A DNA stretch of 64,000 nt from Aquamicrobium sp. LC103 (GCF_001014615.2 NZ_LBCQ02000005.1:186001-250000), one strand, 5' to 3'. Shown: positions 53,478 through 63,458, counted from the stretch's first letter. Made by a program: numbers and translations. The notes: a model not told the origin generated them from the letters alone.

Positions 53478-54350
53478 ATGACCGCCCGCATTGCAATCGT
53501 CGCAGACATCCATCACGGAGCTCCTTCCCTCACGAAGCGCGGGGACGCGGCCCTTGCGCTGATGGAAGAGTTCGCCCGCTTCACCAACGACGCTCGACCG
53601 GACCTCGTGCTCGATCTGGGCGATCGCATTTCCGACATCGATCGCGACCGTGACCTCGAGCTTGAGCGCGAGGTGGCGGAAGCCTTTCGCGCCATCGAAA
53701 CGCCGGTCTGCCACATCAACGGCAATCACGATCGCGAGCATCTCGATGTCGAGGACAACGAGCGCGTCCTCGGACAGGCGCTCGGTCACCAGACGATCGA
53801 CATCGGCGGCTGGCGCATCGTGATCTGGCGAGCCGACACCCATATCCACCGCGGCCCGAAATTCGGCAGCTTCCACTTGCCTGAGGCCGATTTGCTGTGG
53901 CTGTCGCGGACCGTCCGCAACTCGGACCGGCCGATGCTCATCGCGAGCCATGTGCCCATTTCGGGCCATTCGCAGGTCGGCAATTACTATTTCGAGAACA
54001 ATTCGGCCGCCTCCACCTATCCGCAGGCCGCCCGTGCTCGCGCCATGGTCGAGCAGGCGCGTTTTCCCGTCGTCTTCCTTTCTGGCCACGTCCACTGGAA
54101 CACGGTGACATCGGTCAACGGCATAGTCCACCTCACCCAGCAATCGCTGACGGAAAGCTTCACGACCGATGGCGAGCCGGCCGAAGCGATGGGGCTGATC
54201 GAACTGGGCGAGACGGTGAACTGGCGCGTCGAGGGCAGGGACCCTCTTTCCCTCGGCTTCCGCCCGACCGTCGCCCGCTGGACGCCGCCCGTTCCACCCT
54301 TTCATAGCCTCGCTGAAATTCCGGCAGGCAAGGAAGATGAACCAGCATGA
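53478..54350 (+). CDS. Calcineurin-like metallophosphoesterase
   Basis: This 290-residue metallophosphoesterase has the full metal set: Asp10 and His12 (ADIH), Asp49 (LGDR), Asn83-His84 (GNHD), His158 (SHVP) and His204-x-His206 (GHVH). It resembles the CpdA/GpdQ class that hydrolyses phosphodiesters such as cyclic AMP or glycerophosphodiesters. AGGAG lies 6 bases before ATG 53478. It sits between the binding protein and the ATPase of a transporter operon that begins with a HAD phosphatase. A two-step release of phosphate from an imported diester is therefore plausible. Confidence 0.92.
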   Translation: MTARIAIVADIHHGAPSLTKRGDAALALMEEFARFTNDARPDLVLDLGDRISDIDRDRDLELEREVAEAFRAIETPVCHINGNHDREHLDVEDNERVLGQALGHQTIDIGGWRIVIWRADTHIHRGPKFGSFHLPEADLLWLSRTVRNSDRPMLIASHVPISGHSQVGNYYFENNSAASTYPQAARARAMVEQARFPVVFLSGHVHWNTVTSVNGIVHLTQQSLTESFTTDGEPAEAMGLIELGETVNWRVEGRDPLSLGFRPTVARWTPPVPPFHSLAEIPAGKEDEPA

Positions 54351-56038
54351 GCGCGCTTCTGTCGGTTCGGGATCTTTCCATCGCCTTCGGCTCACACCGT
54401 GCCGTCGAGGGCCTGTCCTTCGACGTCGCGCCGGGCGAGACCGTCGCCATTGTCGGTGAATCCGGGTCGGGCAAGTCTGCCACCTCGCTTGCCATCATGC
54501 GGCTTATCGAGCGCGAGGGCGGCTCCATCGTAAATGGCAGCATGCAGTTCGGGGAGGCCGAACGGATCGACCTTGCGACTGCCGACGAGGCGACGATGCG
54601 GCGCGTTAGGGGCAATCGCATCGCGATGGTCTTCCAGGAGCCGATAACGTCGCTTAACCCGGTGATGCGCGTGGGCGATCAGGTCGCGGAGGTGTTGATC
54701 CGCCACCGTGGACTGTCACGCAAGGACGCGCTTGCCGAAGCCGAACGTGCCTTCGAGCACGTACATATTCCCGATCCGAAGAAACGCCTGCACCAGTTTC
54801 CCCACGAGCTTTCCGGTGGCCTGAGGCAGCGCGTCATGATCGCCATGGCGCTTGCCTGCCGTCCCCGTCTGCTGATCGCGGATGAGCCCACCACGGCGCT
54901 CGACGTCACCACTCAGTCAGAAATCCTGACGCTGATCCGCTCGCTCCAGAAGGAGATCGGCATGGCGGTTCTGTTCATCACGCACGACATGGGCGTGGTT
55001 GCCGAGATCGCCGAGCGTGTCGTCGTCATGCGCAAGGGGGCGCACATCGAAGCGGCGGACGTTGCCACTTTTTTCTCGAATCCGCGCACCAGTTACTCAC
55101 GTCAGCTTCTGGCCGCGACACCCAAACTCGGCTCGGGCGCGCCCGAAGCGCCTGCGCTTTCGGCCCCCGTGCTGGAGGTCAAGTCCCTCTCGACCAGCTT
55201 TGCCGCATCCGCCTTGCGCGGCTCATCGCGCACGATGGCGGTCAACAATGTCTCGATCACGCTCGGCAAGGGTGAGACGCTGGGTCTCGTGGGAGAATCC
55301 GGCTGCGGAAAATCCTCGCTTGCCCGTTCCATCCTGCGCCTGGTGGAGCCCGAGACCGGCGAGATTCACCTCGCCGGCCGCGACTGGCTGCGCCTTTCCA
55401 GCGACGAACTGCGCGCGGCCCGTCGAGACGCGCAGATGGTGTTTCAGGACCCCTACGCATCCCTGAATCCACGCATGGCCATCAGGGATGCGATCACCGA
55501 ACCGGCTCAGATCCACAAACTCGTGAGCGCGCGTGATGCGCGCGACCTTGCCGTTCGCCTCGTCGAGCGGGTGGGGCTGGACGCGGATTCGGTCGATCGA
55601 TTTCCGCATCAGTTCTCGGGCGGCCAGCGCCAGCGGCTTGCGATCGCTCGCGCGCTTTCGGTCCAGCCGAAGCTCATCATCGCCGACGAGGCCGTCTCTG
55701 CCCTCGACGTGTCCATCGCGCGGCAGGTGACCGACCTGATGCTCGAACTCCAGCGTAGTGAAGGCGTTTCCCTCCTCTTCATCAGCCATGACATCGCCGT
55801 GGTCGAACGGGTGAGCCATCGTGTCGCCGTCATGTACCGTGGAGAGATCGTCGAAACGGGGCGGACAGACGACGTTCTCGGCGCACCGCGACATGAATAT
55901 ACGCGCCGTTTGCTGTCGGCGGTCCCCAGGCCGCCGCTGCCCGCCCCAGCTTTTCAAAGCCGCCGGAGAAACGACATGAACGCACGTTCCGTGCTGCCGG
56001 GTGACAGGATCCACGCGTTGGAAACGTTGAACGGTTGA
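54347..56038 (+). CDS. ABC transporter ATP-binding protein, fused DppD-DppF type
   Basis: This 563-residue protein has two nucleotide-binding domains. The first has Walker A GESGSGKS (near residue 38) and signature LSGGLRQRV. The second has GESGCGKS and FSGGQRQRL. It overlaps the phosphoesterase stop by ATGA. It ends 35 bases from the convergent ATPase gene at 56074, a paralogue from the next importer. Confidence 0.94.
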   Translation: MSALLSVRDLSIAFGSHRAVEGLSFDVAPGETVAIVGESGSGKSATSLAIMRLIEREGGSIVNGSMQFGEAERIDLATADEATMRRVRGNRIAMVFQEPITSLNPVMRVGDQVAEVLIRHRGLSRKDALAEAERAFEHVHIPDPKKRLHQFPHELSGGLRQRVMIAMALACRPRLLIADEPTTALDVTTQSEILTLIRSLQKEIGMAVLFITHDMGVVAEIAERVVVMRKGAHIEAADVATFFSNPRTSYSRQLLAATPKLGSGAPEAPALSAPVLEVKSLSTSFAASALRGSSRTMAVNNVSITLGKGETLGLVGESGCGKSSLARSILRLVEPETGEIHLAGRDWLRLSSDELRAARRDAQMVFQDPYASLNPRMAIRDAITEPAQIHKLVSARDARDLAVRLVERVGLDADSVDRFPHQFSGGQRQRLAIARALSVQPKLIIADEAVSALDVSIARQVTDLMLELQRSEGVSLLFISHDIAVVERVSHRVAVMYRGEIVETGRTDDVLGAPRHEYTRRLLSAVPRPPLPAPAFQSRRRNDMNARSVLPGDRIHALETLNG

Positions 56039-56073
56039 GGCCGGCGAGGCACCTGCGACCCAGCCGCTTTTTC

Positions 56074-57879
56074 TCAGATCATGACGCTGTGATCCGAGGA
56101 AACTTGTCTGTACTCGCGCACCGGCGGAACGTAATTCGGCTGCCTGATCGGGCTCTTGAGTTCCTCGCTGTCGACGATGCGTCGCTCGCCGCGACGCGCT
56201 GGATCGGCGACCGGCACCGCAGCGAGGAGCTTTTTCGTGTAGGCGTGTTGCGGATTGTTGAAGAGCGCCTGGCGCGAGCCGATTTCGACGATCTCACCGA
56301 GATGCATGACCGCGACGCGGTGGCTGACGCGTTCCACAACGGCCATGTCGTGCGAAATGAAGAGGTAGGAGAGGCCGAGCTTGGCTTGCAACTCAAGCAT
56401 GAGATTGACCACCTGAGCCTTGACCGAAACGTCCAGTGCTGAAACCGATTCATCGGCAATGATGAGTTTCGGGTCGACTGCAAGCGCTCTGGCTATGCAG
56501 ATGCGCTGGCGCTGGCCGCCCGAAAACTGATGCGGCAGGCGACTGGCCATGTCGGCATTAAGCCCGACGGCCTCCAACAGTTCGCCGGCCTTGTCGAGCG
56601 CCTGGCGGCGGGTTGCGAGACCATTGACGATCATCGGCTCGGCGATTGCGGCCCCGGCGTTCATGCGAGGATCAAGACTTGCAAACGGATCCTGGAAGAT
56701 CATCTGCATGCGCTTGCGCTGCTCGCGCAGAGCGCGGGAAGCAAGATCGAGAATCTCAACGCCTTCAAGTTTCACGGAGCCGGCATCCGGTTCGACGAGC
56801 CGCATCAAGGAGCGACCGATTGTCGACTTGCCACACCCCGATTCACCGACGATCGCCAGTGTCTGGCCTGGGGCGACACTGAACGAAACGTTCTCGACCG
56901 CATGAACGCGGCCCGACATGCGTCCGAACATGCCGGATCGAATGTTGAACCGTGTGGTCAACCCCGAAACCTCGAGAACCGGTTTCGGTCCGACCTCAAT
57001 GGGAGGCGACGGCTCCGGATCCTTGTTAGGAAGCCCCGTCTCGGGATCGATGACCGGAAACGGCTTCGGACGCGGATGCGACGTCATCGAGCCGAGTGCC
57101 GGCACCGCCGAAATGAGCGCGCGTGTGTAGGGATGGGCGGGCGCTGAGAAGATCTGCGTCGTTGGCCCGGTTTCAACCGCGACTCCATGGTTCATGACGA
57201 TGGTGCGATCCGCGATCTCGGCGACGACTCCCATATCGTGCGTGATGAACAACACCGACATCCCTTCTTCTTCCTGAAGGGCCTTGATCAGTTCCAGCGT
57301 CTGCGCCTGGATGGTCACATCCAGCGCGGTCGTCGGTTCATCGGCAATGAGCAGCTTTGGCTTGCACGCCAATGCCATGGCGATCATCACACGCTGGCGC
57401 ATGCCGCCGGAAAAACGATGCGGATATTCGTCGAAGCGCTGGCGAGCGGCCGGGATGCGCACCTTTTCCAACAGCCGCAGGGCTTCGGCCTCCGCCTCGC
57501 GGCGGGAAATGTCCCGGTGAAGGATCAGCGCCTCGGCGATCTGCGATCCGATGGTGAGAACCGGGTTGAGGGAAGTCATCGGCTCCTGGAAGATCATGGC
57601 GATCTCATTGCCGCGAACCTTGCTTATCTCCACTTCCGGAAGGCCGACGAGTTCTCGTCCGCGCAGGCGGATGGAACCCTCGATCCTGCTGTTGTGCGGC
57701 GGCATGAGCTGCATGATCGAGAAAGCGGTCACGCTCTTGCCCGAACCCGATTCACCGACGATTGCGAGCGTTTCCCGCGGAGCGATCTCGAAGGAGATGC
57801 CCTTTACGACGGGATTCCACGCGCCATTCACCTTGAAGGAGGTGCAAAGATCGGAAACGCTCAATACGGGATCGGTCAT
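56074..57879 (-). CDS. ABC transporter ATP-binding protein, fused DppD-DppF type
   Basis: This 601-residue protein has two nucleotide-binding domains. The first has Walker A GESGSGKS and signature FSGGMRQRV. The second has GESGCGKS and [10 protein letters not shown] long linker rich in proline (PKPFPVIDPETGLPNKDPEP) joins them. It is the last gene of the fourth importer, 78 bases after the cyclodeaminase gene. Confidence 0.94.
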   Translation of the reverse strand: MTDPVLSVSDLCTSFKVNGAWNPVVKGISFEIAPRETLAIVGESGSGKSVTAFSIMQLMPPHNSRIEGSIRLRGRELVGLPEVEISKVRGNEIAMIFQEPMTSLNPVLTIGSQIAEALILHRDISRREAEAEALRLLEKVRIPAARQRFDEYPHRFSGGMRQRVMIAMALACKPKLLIADEPTTALDVTIQAQTLELIKALQEEEGMSVLFITHDMGVVAEIADRTIVMNHGVAVETGPTTQIFSAPAHPYTRALISAVPALGSMTSHPRPKPFPVIDPETGLPNKDPEPSPPIEVGPKPVLEVSGLTTRFNIRSGMFGRMSGRVHAVENVSFSVAPGQTLAIVGESGCGKSTIGRSLMRLVEPDAGSVKLEGVEILDLASRALREQRKRMQMIFQDPFASLDPRMNAGAAIAEPMIVNGLATRRQALDKAGELLEAVGLNADMASRLPHQFSGGQRQRICIARALAVDPKLIIADESVSALDVSVKAQVVNLMLELQAKLGLSYLFISHDMAVVERVSHRVAVMHLGEIVEIGSRQALFNNPQHAYTKKLLAAVPVADPARRGERRIVDSEELKSPIRQPNYVPPVREYRQVSSDHSVMI

Positions 57880-57957
57880 GGATCAGGTCTCAATACGCTA
57901 GCCGGGCATCGAAAGGTGAGCCACCGGCGGTGCAACGCCGACGGCGCTCCCTGGCGA

Positions 57958-59019
57958 CTAACTCCAGAACGGGGCTTTCCAAAGATCGAGTGTCTGGCCG
58001 ATGCCCTTCTGTAGCGCCGTCTCGTACACGCGGTAACCACACATGACATCGTAGATCGCCATTCCGCGGGCGAAATAGACAATGATGTCATCGTCGTTTT
58101 CGCGTCCCTGCGCCTGGCCTGCGATCACCTTGCCGAGGTCAAGGATATCGCTCTCCTTCGCGATGCCCTTGCTGACAAGCACGTGAGGCGTCATGGTCTT
58201 GCGTTCAAGGCTCAGCTCCGAGTTCATGACGTAGCGGTCGGCTCGCGCCAGCGTGTCCCAGGTGGCATCCCAGATCGACAGATCGACCAGCAAGCTGCCG
58301 CGTTTCATCCAGTCCTCGTCGATATAGGCGTCGTCGATGGTCTGGACGTTGGTAGCCGGGATAACGACGTCGGCATCCGCAACCGCCTCGCGCGCGGTCT
58401 TTACCGGGACGACGTCTATGCCGAGCTTTTCGGAATATTCGCTGGCGAAGGCGGCGGCACGTTCTGCCTTGAAGTCGTAGACGAACGCCGTCTTGAGCTC
58501 CGGCATGACTTCAGCCGTGCAGGCAAGCGCTGCCTGGTTGATCGGCCCGACGCCGATCAGGCCGACGCTGGAAGAATTCGCACGACGCAGGTGCTTGACG
58601 CCGATCGCGCCGAGAGCGCCGGTGCGCATGCAACTTATGACCATCGCGTCCATGACCGAGATCGGATATCCGGTCTCGGGGTCGAGCATCGTCACGAGGC
58701 CCGAAGCGCGCGGCCCCTTGTTGTTGGCGGGATTGTCCGGATTGCTCGGAATGTTCTTCAGCGCGACCTTCTCGACACCATCGTCATCGATGTAGCCAGC
58801 ATGGATGTTCGCGCGTTTCTTGCTGGGATAGCCAACGAAGTTTTTGAGCTTTTCGGCCGGCACGCCCCAGAACAGGGTGGCAGTCGGTGCCTCGATCGCC
58901 TTGCCCTGATAGGCAAGCAGGGTGGTGCGCTCGGTGTCGGCGACGGTGGCCGACACATCGGCCGCGCCGCACGCAACCGCATCCTCCTGACTGAGGTAGA
59001 TAAAGCTGGCTTCGCTCAT
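57958..59019 (-). CDS. Ornithine cyclodeaminase/mu-crystallin family protein
   Basis: This 353-residue NAD(P)-dependent protein has the central Rossmann segment SVGLIGVGPINQAALA and GPRASGLVTMLDPETGYPISVMDA, typical of the family. The N-terminus (SEASFIYLSQEDAV) and length are those of a subgroup distinct from classical ornithine cyclodeaminase. Members cyclize or reduce amino acids and cyclic imines. AGGAGA lies 5 bases before ATG 59019. Embedded in an importer operon, it may act on the imported amine or amino acid. No ornithine specificity can be claimed. Confidence 0.9.
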   Translation of the reverse strand: MSEASFIYLSQEDAVACGAADVSATVADTERTTLLAYQGKAIEAPTATLFWGVPAEKLKNFVGYPSKKRANIHAGYIDDDGVEKVALKNIPSNPDNPANNKGPRASGLVTMLDPETGYPISVMDAMVISCMRTGALGAIGVKHLRRANSSSVGLIGVGPINQAALACTAEVMPELKTAFVYDFKAERAAAFASEYSEKLGIDVVPVKTAREAVADADVVIPATNVQTIDDAYIDEDWMKRGSLLVDLSIWDATWDTLARADRYVMNSELSLERKTMTPHVLVSKGIAKESDILDLGKVIAGQAQGRENDDDIIVYFARGMAIYDVMCGYRVYETALQKGIGQTLDLWKAPFWS

Positions 59020-59060
59020 TGTAGTCTCCTGGGGATTATATGCTCGTCGGGCAGGAGCGA

Positions 59061-59921
59061 TCAGGTTCTCTGCCGCAATTTTGGATCGGTGGCATCGCGC
59101 AGGCCGTCGCCAAGAAGGTTGAGCGCGAGAACGGTCACGAACACGAAAATGCTTGGGAAGACGGCAAGCCACCACGCTTCGAGAATGTTCTCGAAACCTT
59201 CGCGGATCATGCCGCCCCAGGTCGGAGTGGGCGGCTTCACACCCAGGCCGATGAAGCTCAGCGACGCTTCGGTCCGGATCGCGGTCGCCATCCACAGGGA
59301 GGCCATGACCAGAATTTCCGACATGATGTTGGGAACGATGTGGACACCCATGATCCGCGAATGGCTGCAGCCCATTGCGCGCGTCGCCTGGATAAAGTCC
59401 TGTTCCTTTAGGACGAGCGTGGGCGCGCGCGCCAAGCGGGCGAAAGGCGCAATTTCGGTAATCGCGATCGCGATGATGAGATTTTCCAGGCTGGCGCCCA
59501 GAACGGCCGCCACCAGCATGCCGAGAAGCAGGCTCGGGAAGGACAGCATGATATCGACGATGGCCATCACGAATGCATCGAAGCGGCCACCGATGTAGCC
59601 GGCAAGAATGCCCATCGCGGTTCCGATGACCATGGCGATCGCGATGGCGACGATGCCGACCACCAGGGATACGCGCGCGCCATAGATCAGGCGCGACAGC
59701 ACATCGCGGCCATAGGAGTCGGTGCCGAGCCAGAACTCCGGCGATGGCGGCAACAGCCGGTTGACGATGTCCTGCTCGAGTGGATCGTATGGCGCGATCA
59801 GCGGTGCGAAGACCGCCATCAGCACGATGGCGCAAAGCAATCCGAAACCCAGCCAGGTGAAGGCGCCGCCACGGGAAAGGAAACGCGCCGCGTCGCGAAG
59901 CGCCAGAAGGATGGTTTTCAT
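59061..59921 (-). CDS. ABC transporter permease, DppC type
   Basis: This 286-residue permease has the DppC motif LGTDSYGRDVLSRL after the first helix, the transport loop QATRAMGCSHSRIM near residue 170 and EASLSFIGLGVKPPTPTWG. It starts one base after the DppB-type stop. It is part of the fourth importer. Confidence 0.92.
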   Translation of the reverse strand: MKTILLALRDAARFLSRGGAFTWLGFGLLCAIVLMAVFAPLIAPYDPLEQDIVNRLLPPSPEFWLGTDSYGRDVLSRLIYGARVSLVVGIVAIAIAMVIGTAMGILAGYIGGRFDAFVMAIVDIMLSFPSLLLGMLVAAVLGASLENLIIAIAITEIAPFARLARAPTLVLKEQDFIQATRAMGCSHSRIMGVHIVPNIMSEILVMASLWMATAIRTEASLSFIGLGVKPPTPTWGGMIREGFENILEAWWLAVFPSIFVFVTVLALNLLGDGLRDATDPKLRQRT

Positions 59922-59922
59922 G

Positions 59923-60861
59923 TCACGAAGTCCGGATGCGTGGATCGACAGCCGCGTAAGCCAGATCCGTCAGGAGGTTTGCGAGCACGACGAATGACGC
60001 AAAGATGATCATCAGCCCCTGCAGCAACGTGTAATCGCGCGTGTTGAGTGCCCCGAGGATGAGCCGCCCCATGCCGGGCCGGTTGAAGACGATTTCGGTC
60101 AGCACCGAATTGCCTATCAGCGTTCCGAAATACAGGCCGACCACGGTGATGATCGGCAGCAGCGAGTTGGACAGGACATGCCGTAGGATGAGCCGGGTGG
60201 ACCGCACGCCCTTGGCGCGGGCCGTCCGCACATAGTCCTCACCCAGCGTCGCCAACATGGAAGTTCGCGTCACGCGGGCCACATAGGCGCTCATGATGAT
60301 GCCGAGGTTCAGCGCCGGCAGCGCTACCCCGAAGAAGCGATCGGCAAGGCTCGACGGCTGCGAGGAGCCGATCACCGGGAACCAGCGCAACTGGATCGCA
60401 AAAGCCAGGAGCAGAAGGATGCCGGATACGAATGCGGGCAGCGAAAGCCCGACCAGCGAAAAGAGGCGTCCGAAATAATCAGGCCACGAATTGCGATTGA
60501 TGGCGGCATAGACGCCGAGCGGAATTCCGAGTGCCAAACCCACGATAATGGAGGCGAAAGCAAGCTCCAGCGTGTTCGGCAGGACGAGCAACGCCTCCTG
60601 CAGCACAGGCCTTCTGGTGACCAGCGACGTGCCGAGATCCCCTTGCAGGAGGCCGCCGAGAAATTCGAGATATTGTTGGAGGAGCGGCCGGTCGAGGCCG
60701 AGCTCGGTCCGCAAGGCTTCCAGCGCTGCCGGTGTCGCGTGATCGCCCAGAATGACCGCGGCGGCATCGCCCGGCACGACTCGAATGATCACGAAGATCG
60801 CGGTGAACATCGCAAAGAGCGTGGGGATGCCCAGCAGAATGCGTTTGATGACGTAAGACAT
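59923..60861 (-). CDS. ABC transporter permease, DppB type
   Basis: This 312-residue permease has the N-terminus MSYVIKRILLGIPTL, VVPGDAA near residue 30 and the transport loop TARAKGVRSTRLILRH near residue 212. It is the first permease gene of the fourth system and is divergent from the LysR gene at 60962. Its binding-protein partner is encoded beyond that LysR gene at 61866-63404. Confidence 0.92.
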   Translation of the reverse strand: MSYVIKRILLGIPTLFAMFTAIFVIIRVVPGDAAAVILGDHATPAALEALRTELGLDRPLLQQYLEFLGGLLQGDLGTSLVTRRPVLQEALLVLPNTLELAFASIIVGLALGIPLGVYAAINRNSWPDYFGRLFSLVGLSLPAFVSGILLLLAFAIQLRWFPVIGSSQPSSLADRFFGVALPALNLGIIMSAYVARVTRTSMLATLGEDYVRTARAKGVRSTRLILRHVLSNSLLPIITVVGLYFGTLIGNSVLTEIVFNRPGMGRLILGALNTRDYTLLQGLMIIFASFVVLANLLTDLAYAAVDPRIRTS

Positions 60862-60899
60862 TAGTCCCGAACGGTACGCTGTTGACTTTCGCGGTGGTG

Positions 60900-60941
60900 A
60901 TTATCTCCACCCATGCTAAAACGTCCAACAATAGTTTTAGC
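60900..60941 (-). promoter_or_regulatory. Permease promoter with LysR-type operator
   Basis: On the minus strand a near-consensus -10 GATAAT (60900-60905) follows a weak -35 TTGGAC (60923-60928) after 17 bases. The dyad GCTAAAAC (60915-60922) and GTTTTAGC (60934-60941) flanks the -35, with an 11-base spacer. CCAT/ATGG outside extends it. This is the expected site for the divergent LysR protein to control the permease operon and itself. Confidence 0.65.
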
Positions 60942-60961
60942 GAATGGTATTCCATACGGTT

Positions 60962-61876
60962 ATGGTCAAGAGCATCAATTTGCGACAGGTCGAGGCGTTT
61001 CGCGCGGTAATCGAGAACGGAACCGTCAGTGGCGCGGCCGAGGCGCTGCATGTCACACAGCCGGCGGTGAGCAAGCTGGTTTCCAATCTGGAAAGCGACA
61101 CCGGCCTGCGTCTGTTCGATCGGGTCAAGGGCAAGCTTTCGCCGACGGCTCAGGGCATGCGGCTTTATGAGGAGGTCGATCGCATTTTTGCCGGGCTGCA
61201 CCAGCTCGAACGTGCGGTGGAAACGGTAAGGCGCGAGGAGCGCGGGCATCTTCTGGTAGGCGTCCTGCCGGCCTTGTCGGGTCACTTCATACAGAGAGCG
61301 ACGATGCGGTTTATGGAACAAGAAAAGGACGTGTTTGTCTCGCTGATCATCAAGGGTTCCCCGGGGCTTGCCGATTGGCTGACAACGCGTGAAATCGATG
61401 TCGGTATTCTCAATGCGCGAGTAGACCATCCTTATCTCGACACCGAACCCTTCCTGGCGCAGTCGCTGGTATGCATATTGCCGCTCGGCCACCCGTTGAC
61501 CGGCAAAACGGTGATCGGCCCCAGGGATCTCAATGGTCAGGCATTCGTCGCCTTCGACAAGTCCGTGGAAATACGCCGCGCGACGGAAGCGCTGATGGAC
61601 GATCATGCCGTCCGCCTGAGCATCGTGCTGGAGGCGACCACCGCGCCAACGGTCTGCGAATTCGTCGCCGGCGGCCTGGGTGTGTCGCTGGTCCATCCGC
61701 TCATGGCAACGACGGTTCGCGGACGGGTGGCAATCCGGCGCTTCGAGCCGGCGATCAGCAACCATTTCCTGCTGGCAAAATCACAGAAGGCCCGCAATGC
61801 GGGCCTTCTGGAAACCTTCATCCGCTGCGCCACGGAAACCGGCGCGGAGATCATGCGGGAATCGTTTAGCGATTGA
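60962..61876 (+). CDS. LysR-family transcriptional regulator
   Basis: This 304-residue LysR protein has its helix-turn-helix at residues about 4-60 (INLRQVEAFRAVIENGTVSGAAEALHVTQPAVSKL, shown here in family pattern only) and a normal effector domain. ATG 60962 gives the usual LysR N-terminus; ATG 60944 adds six residues and almost touches the operator. The gene lies on the plus strand between binding-protein and permease genes of one importer on the minus strand. Its 3' end overlaps the binding-protein 3' end by 11 bases. Confidence 0.9.
   Translation: MVKSINLRQVEAFRAVIENGTVSGAAEALHVTQPAVSKLVSNLESDTGLRLFDRVKGKLSPTAQGMRLYEEVDRIFAGLHQLERAVETVRREERGHLLVGVLPALSGHFIQRATMRFMEQEKDVFVSLIIKGSPGLADWLTTREIDVGILNARVDHPYLDTEPFLAQSLVCILPLGHPLTGKTVIGPRDLNGQAFVAFDKSVEIRRATEALMDDHAVRLSIVLEATTAPTVCEFVAGGLGVSLVHPLMATTVRGRVAIRRFEPAISNHFLLAKSQKARNAGLLETFIRCATETGAEIMRESFSD
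61784..61810 (-). terminator. Terminator of the binding-protein transcript, inside the antisense LysR gene
   Basis: A perfect 12-base stem (CAGAAGGCCCGC, 61784-61795, with 61799-61810) and 3-base loop lies 55 bases past the binding-protein stop on the minus strand. TGATTTTG follows on that strand, resembling an intrinsic terminator tail. On the plus strand it encodes LysR residues around KARNAGLLE. Confidence 0.65.
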
Positions 61877-63404
61877 CGCGACTTTTCTCTGTGATCTGAG
61901 GGGCGATGTTGATCGCTCCCTTGAGATCGTAGCCGAGATCGACCGCTGCACTGCGTGCCCAGACCTGAAGCAGCTCGAACAGGGGCACCGAGCAGACGTC
62001 TTCGCTGATTTTCTCTTGGGCGGCCTTCCAGCTGGCGAGCCGCTGGTCCTCATCGGTCTGGGTACGAGCGGCCTCAATGTCGGCGTCGCCGGCCGAGCAA
62101 TGCGAGAAGTTGGTGATAGCGTTCGGCTGCCCCACGATAGCGTTCGAGTGATAAAACTCGCTCAGATAGGTGTCGGCCACCGGGAAGCGGGCCGCGCCGT
62201 AAAACACCAGCGCGCTGGCGTTCTGCCGGATAAGCTGCTGGTAGGTTGGATGATCCACGACCTTCATGTCGAGCGAGATGCCGGCCTTTGCCAACTGGCT
62301 CTGGATGATCTCCATGATCGGCAGTTGCGACGAGATGTTGGAGACCACAACCGGCAAGGTCAGGCCATCTCCATGCCCGGCTTCGGCAAGCAGGGTCTTG
62401 GCTTTCTCGACGTCATGCTCGATCGTCCAACTGCAGCTTTCGCCGAGATAACCGGGCGGCACCACCGAGCAGCCCTTGCGTGCGATGTCGCTTCCGACAA
62501 AGCGCACGATCTGGTCGATGTCGATGGCGGCGGCAATCGCCTGACGAACACGGATGTCATCGAGAGGCTTGATGCTCTTGTTGATGTGCAGCGTGCGGAA
62601 TTCACCCAGTCCGAACACATCCACCTTGGTATCGGCACGCTCCTTGACCTGCTCGACCCAGCGCTGCTCGCGCTTGCCGTAGATCATGTCGATCTGCCCC
62701 GACTGGAACGCGAGGTCACGGCTGCTGTCGGACAAAACAAAGCGCCACAGGACCTCATCGATTTCCGGCTTGCCGCGGAAGTAGTCCTGATGCGCCACGA
62801 GCTTCACATGCTGCTGCGGCATGTGCTCGGCGATCGCGTAGGGCCCGGTGCCGATGGGCTTGGACGCGAAACCGCTACCCATCTCCTCGGCGGCCTTCTT
62901 GCTGACGATGAGGCCGCCATGGAAGTTGGACAGAAGGCCGAGCAGGCCTCCATCAGCATATTTCAGATCGATACGAACCGTCTTGTCGTCCACTTTCGCG
63001 ACATCGGCGATCGAGGAAAAGTTGCCGGCAAAGGACGACGTGGCGGGATCTGAAGCGCGCTTGAGCGAATAGACGACGTCGTCGGCGGTAAGCTCGCCAT
63101 AGCCGCCGTGGAACTGCACGCCGGAGCGGAGATGGAACGTCCACGACTTGCCGTCCTCGGAAATTTCCCAGCTCTCCGCCAGATCCGGCTCCAGCCGTGC
63201 CGGATCGGCGCTTCCGGGCGGGAACCGTACCAGACCATCGAACACGTTGCTGAGCAGCATCGAGTCGAAGCCGTTAGCGCGGTGCGGGTCGATGTTGGTG
63301 ATGTCGGAGGTTCCAACGGCTACCTGCAGGGTTTCGGCATGGCTCGCGGTGGCGAGCAGCGAAGCCGACAAACCCAGCAGCAAGGCGATAATTTTGATTT
63401 TCAT
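61866..63404 (-). CDS. ABC transporter substrate-binding protein, family 5
   Basis: This 512-residue periplasmic binding protein has a Sec signal (MKIKIIALLLGLSASLLATASHA, cleavage after SHA) and the family-5 motifs LAESWEISEDGKSWTFHL and GTGPYAIAEH. GGGAGA lies 4 bases before ATG 63404. It belongs functionally with the permeases at 59061-60861 but is transcribed separately from the promoter at 63430-63458. Its upstream neighbour is an MttB-family methyltransferase, so a methylated amine or betaine-like ligand is possible. Confidence 0.93.
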   Translation of the reverse strand: MKIKIIALLLGLSASLLATASHAETLQVAVGTSDITNIDPHRANGFDSMLLSNVFDGLVRFPPGSADPARLEPDLAESWEISEDGKSWTFHLRSGVQFHGGYGELTADDVVYSLKRASDPATSSFAGNFSSIADVAKVDDKTVRIDLKYADGGLLGLLSNFHGGLIVSKKAAEEMGSGFASKPIGTGPYAIAEHMPQQHVKLVAHQDYFRGKPEIDEVLWRFVLSDSSRDLAFQSGQIDMIYGKREQRWVEQVKERADTKVDVFGLGEFRTLHINKSIKPLDDIRVRQAIAAAIDIDQIVRFVGSDIARKGCSVVPPGYLGESCSWTIEHDVEKAKTLLAEAGHGDGLTLPVVVSNISSQLPIMEIIQSQLAKAGISLDMKVVDHPTYQQLIRQNASALVFYGAARFPVADTYLSEFYHSNAIVGQPNAITNFSHCSAGDADIEAARTQTDEDQRLASWKAAQEKISEDVCSVPLFELLQVWARSAAVDLGYDLKGAINIAPQITEKSRVNR

Positions 63405-63429
63405 GATTTCTCCCAAGACTGTTCCGCCG

Positions 63430-63458
63430 ATAACAGGCCGTAGGGGCACATGTGTCAA
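63430..63458 (-). promoter_or_regulatory. Sigma-70-type promoter of the binding-protein gene
   Basis: On the minus strand TTGACA (63453-63458) and TGTTAT (63430-63435) are separated by exactly 17 bases, giving a short leader before ATG 63404. CACATGTG (63447-63454) overlaps the -35. AAACGTTT (63485-63492) lies just upstream. Both are candidate operator dyads. The rest of the 286-base gap up to 63690 holds no gene. Confidence 0.65.
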
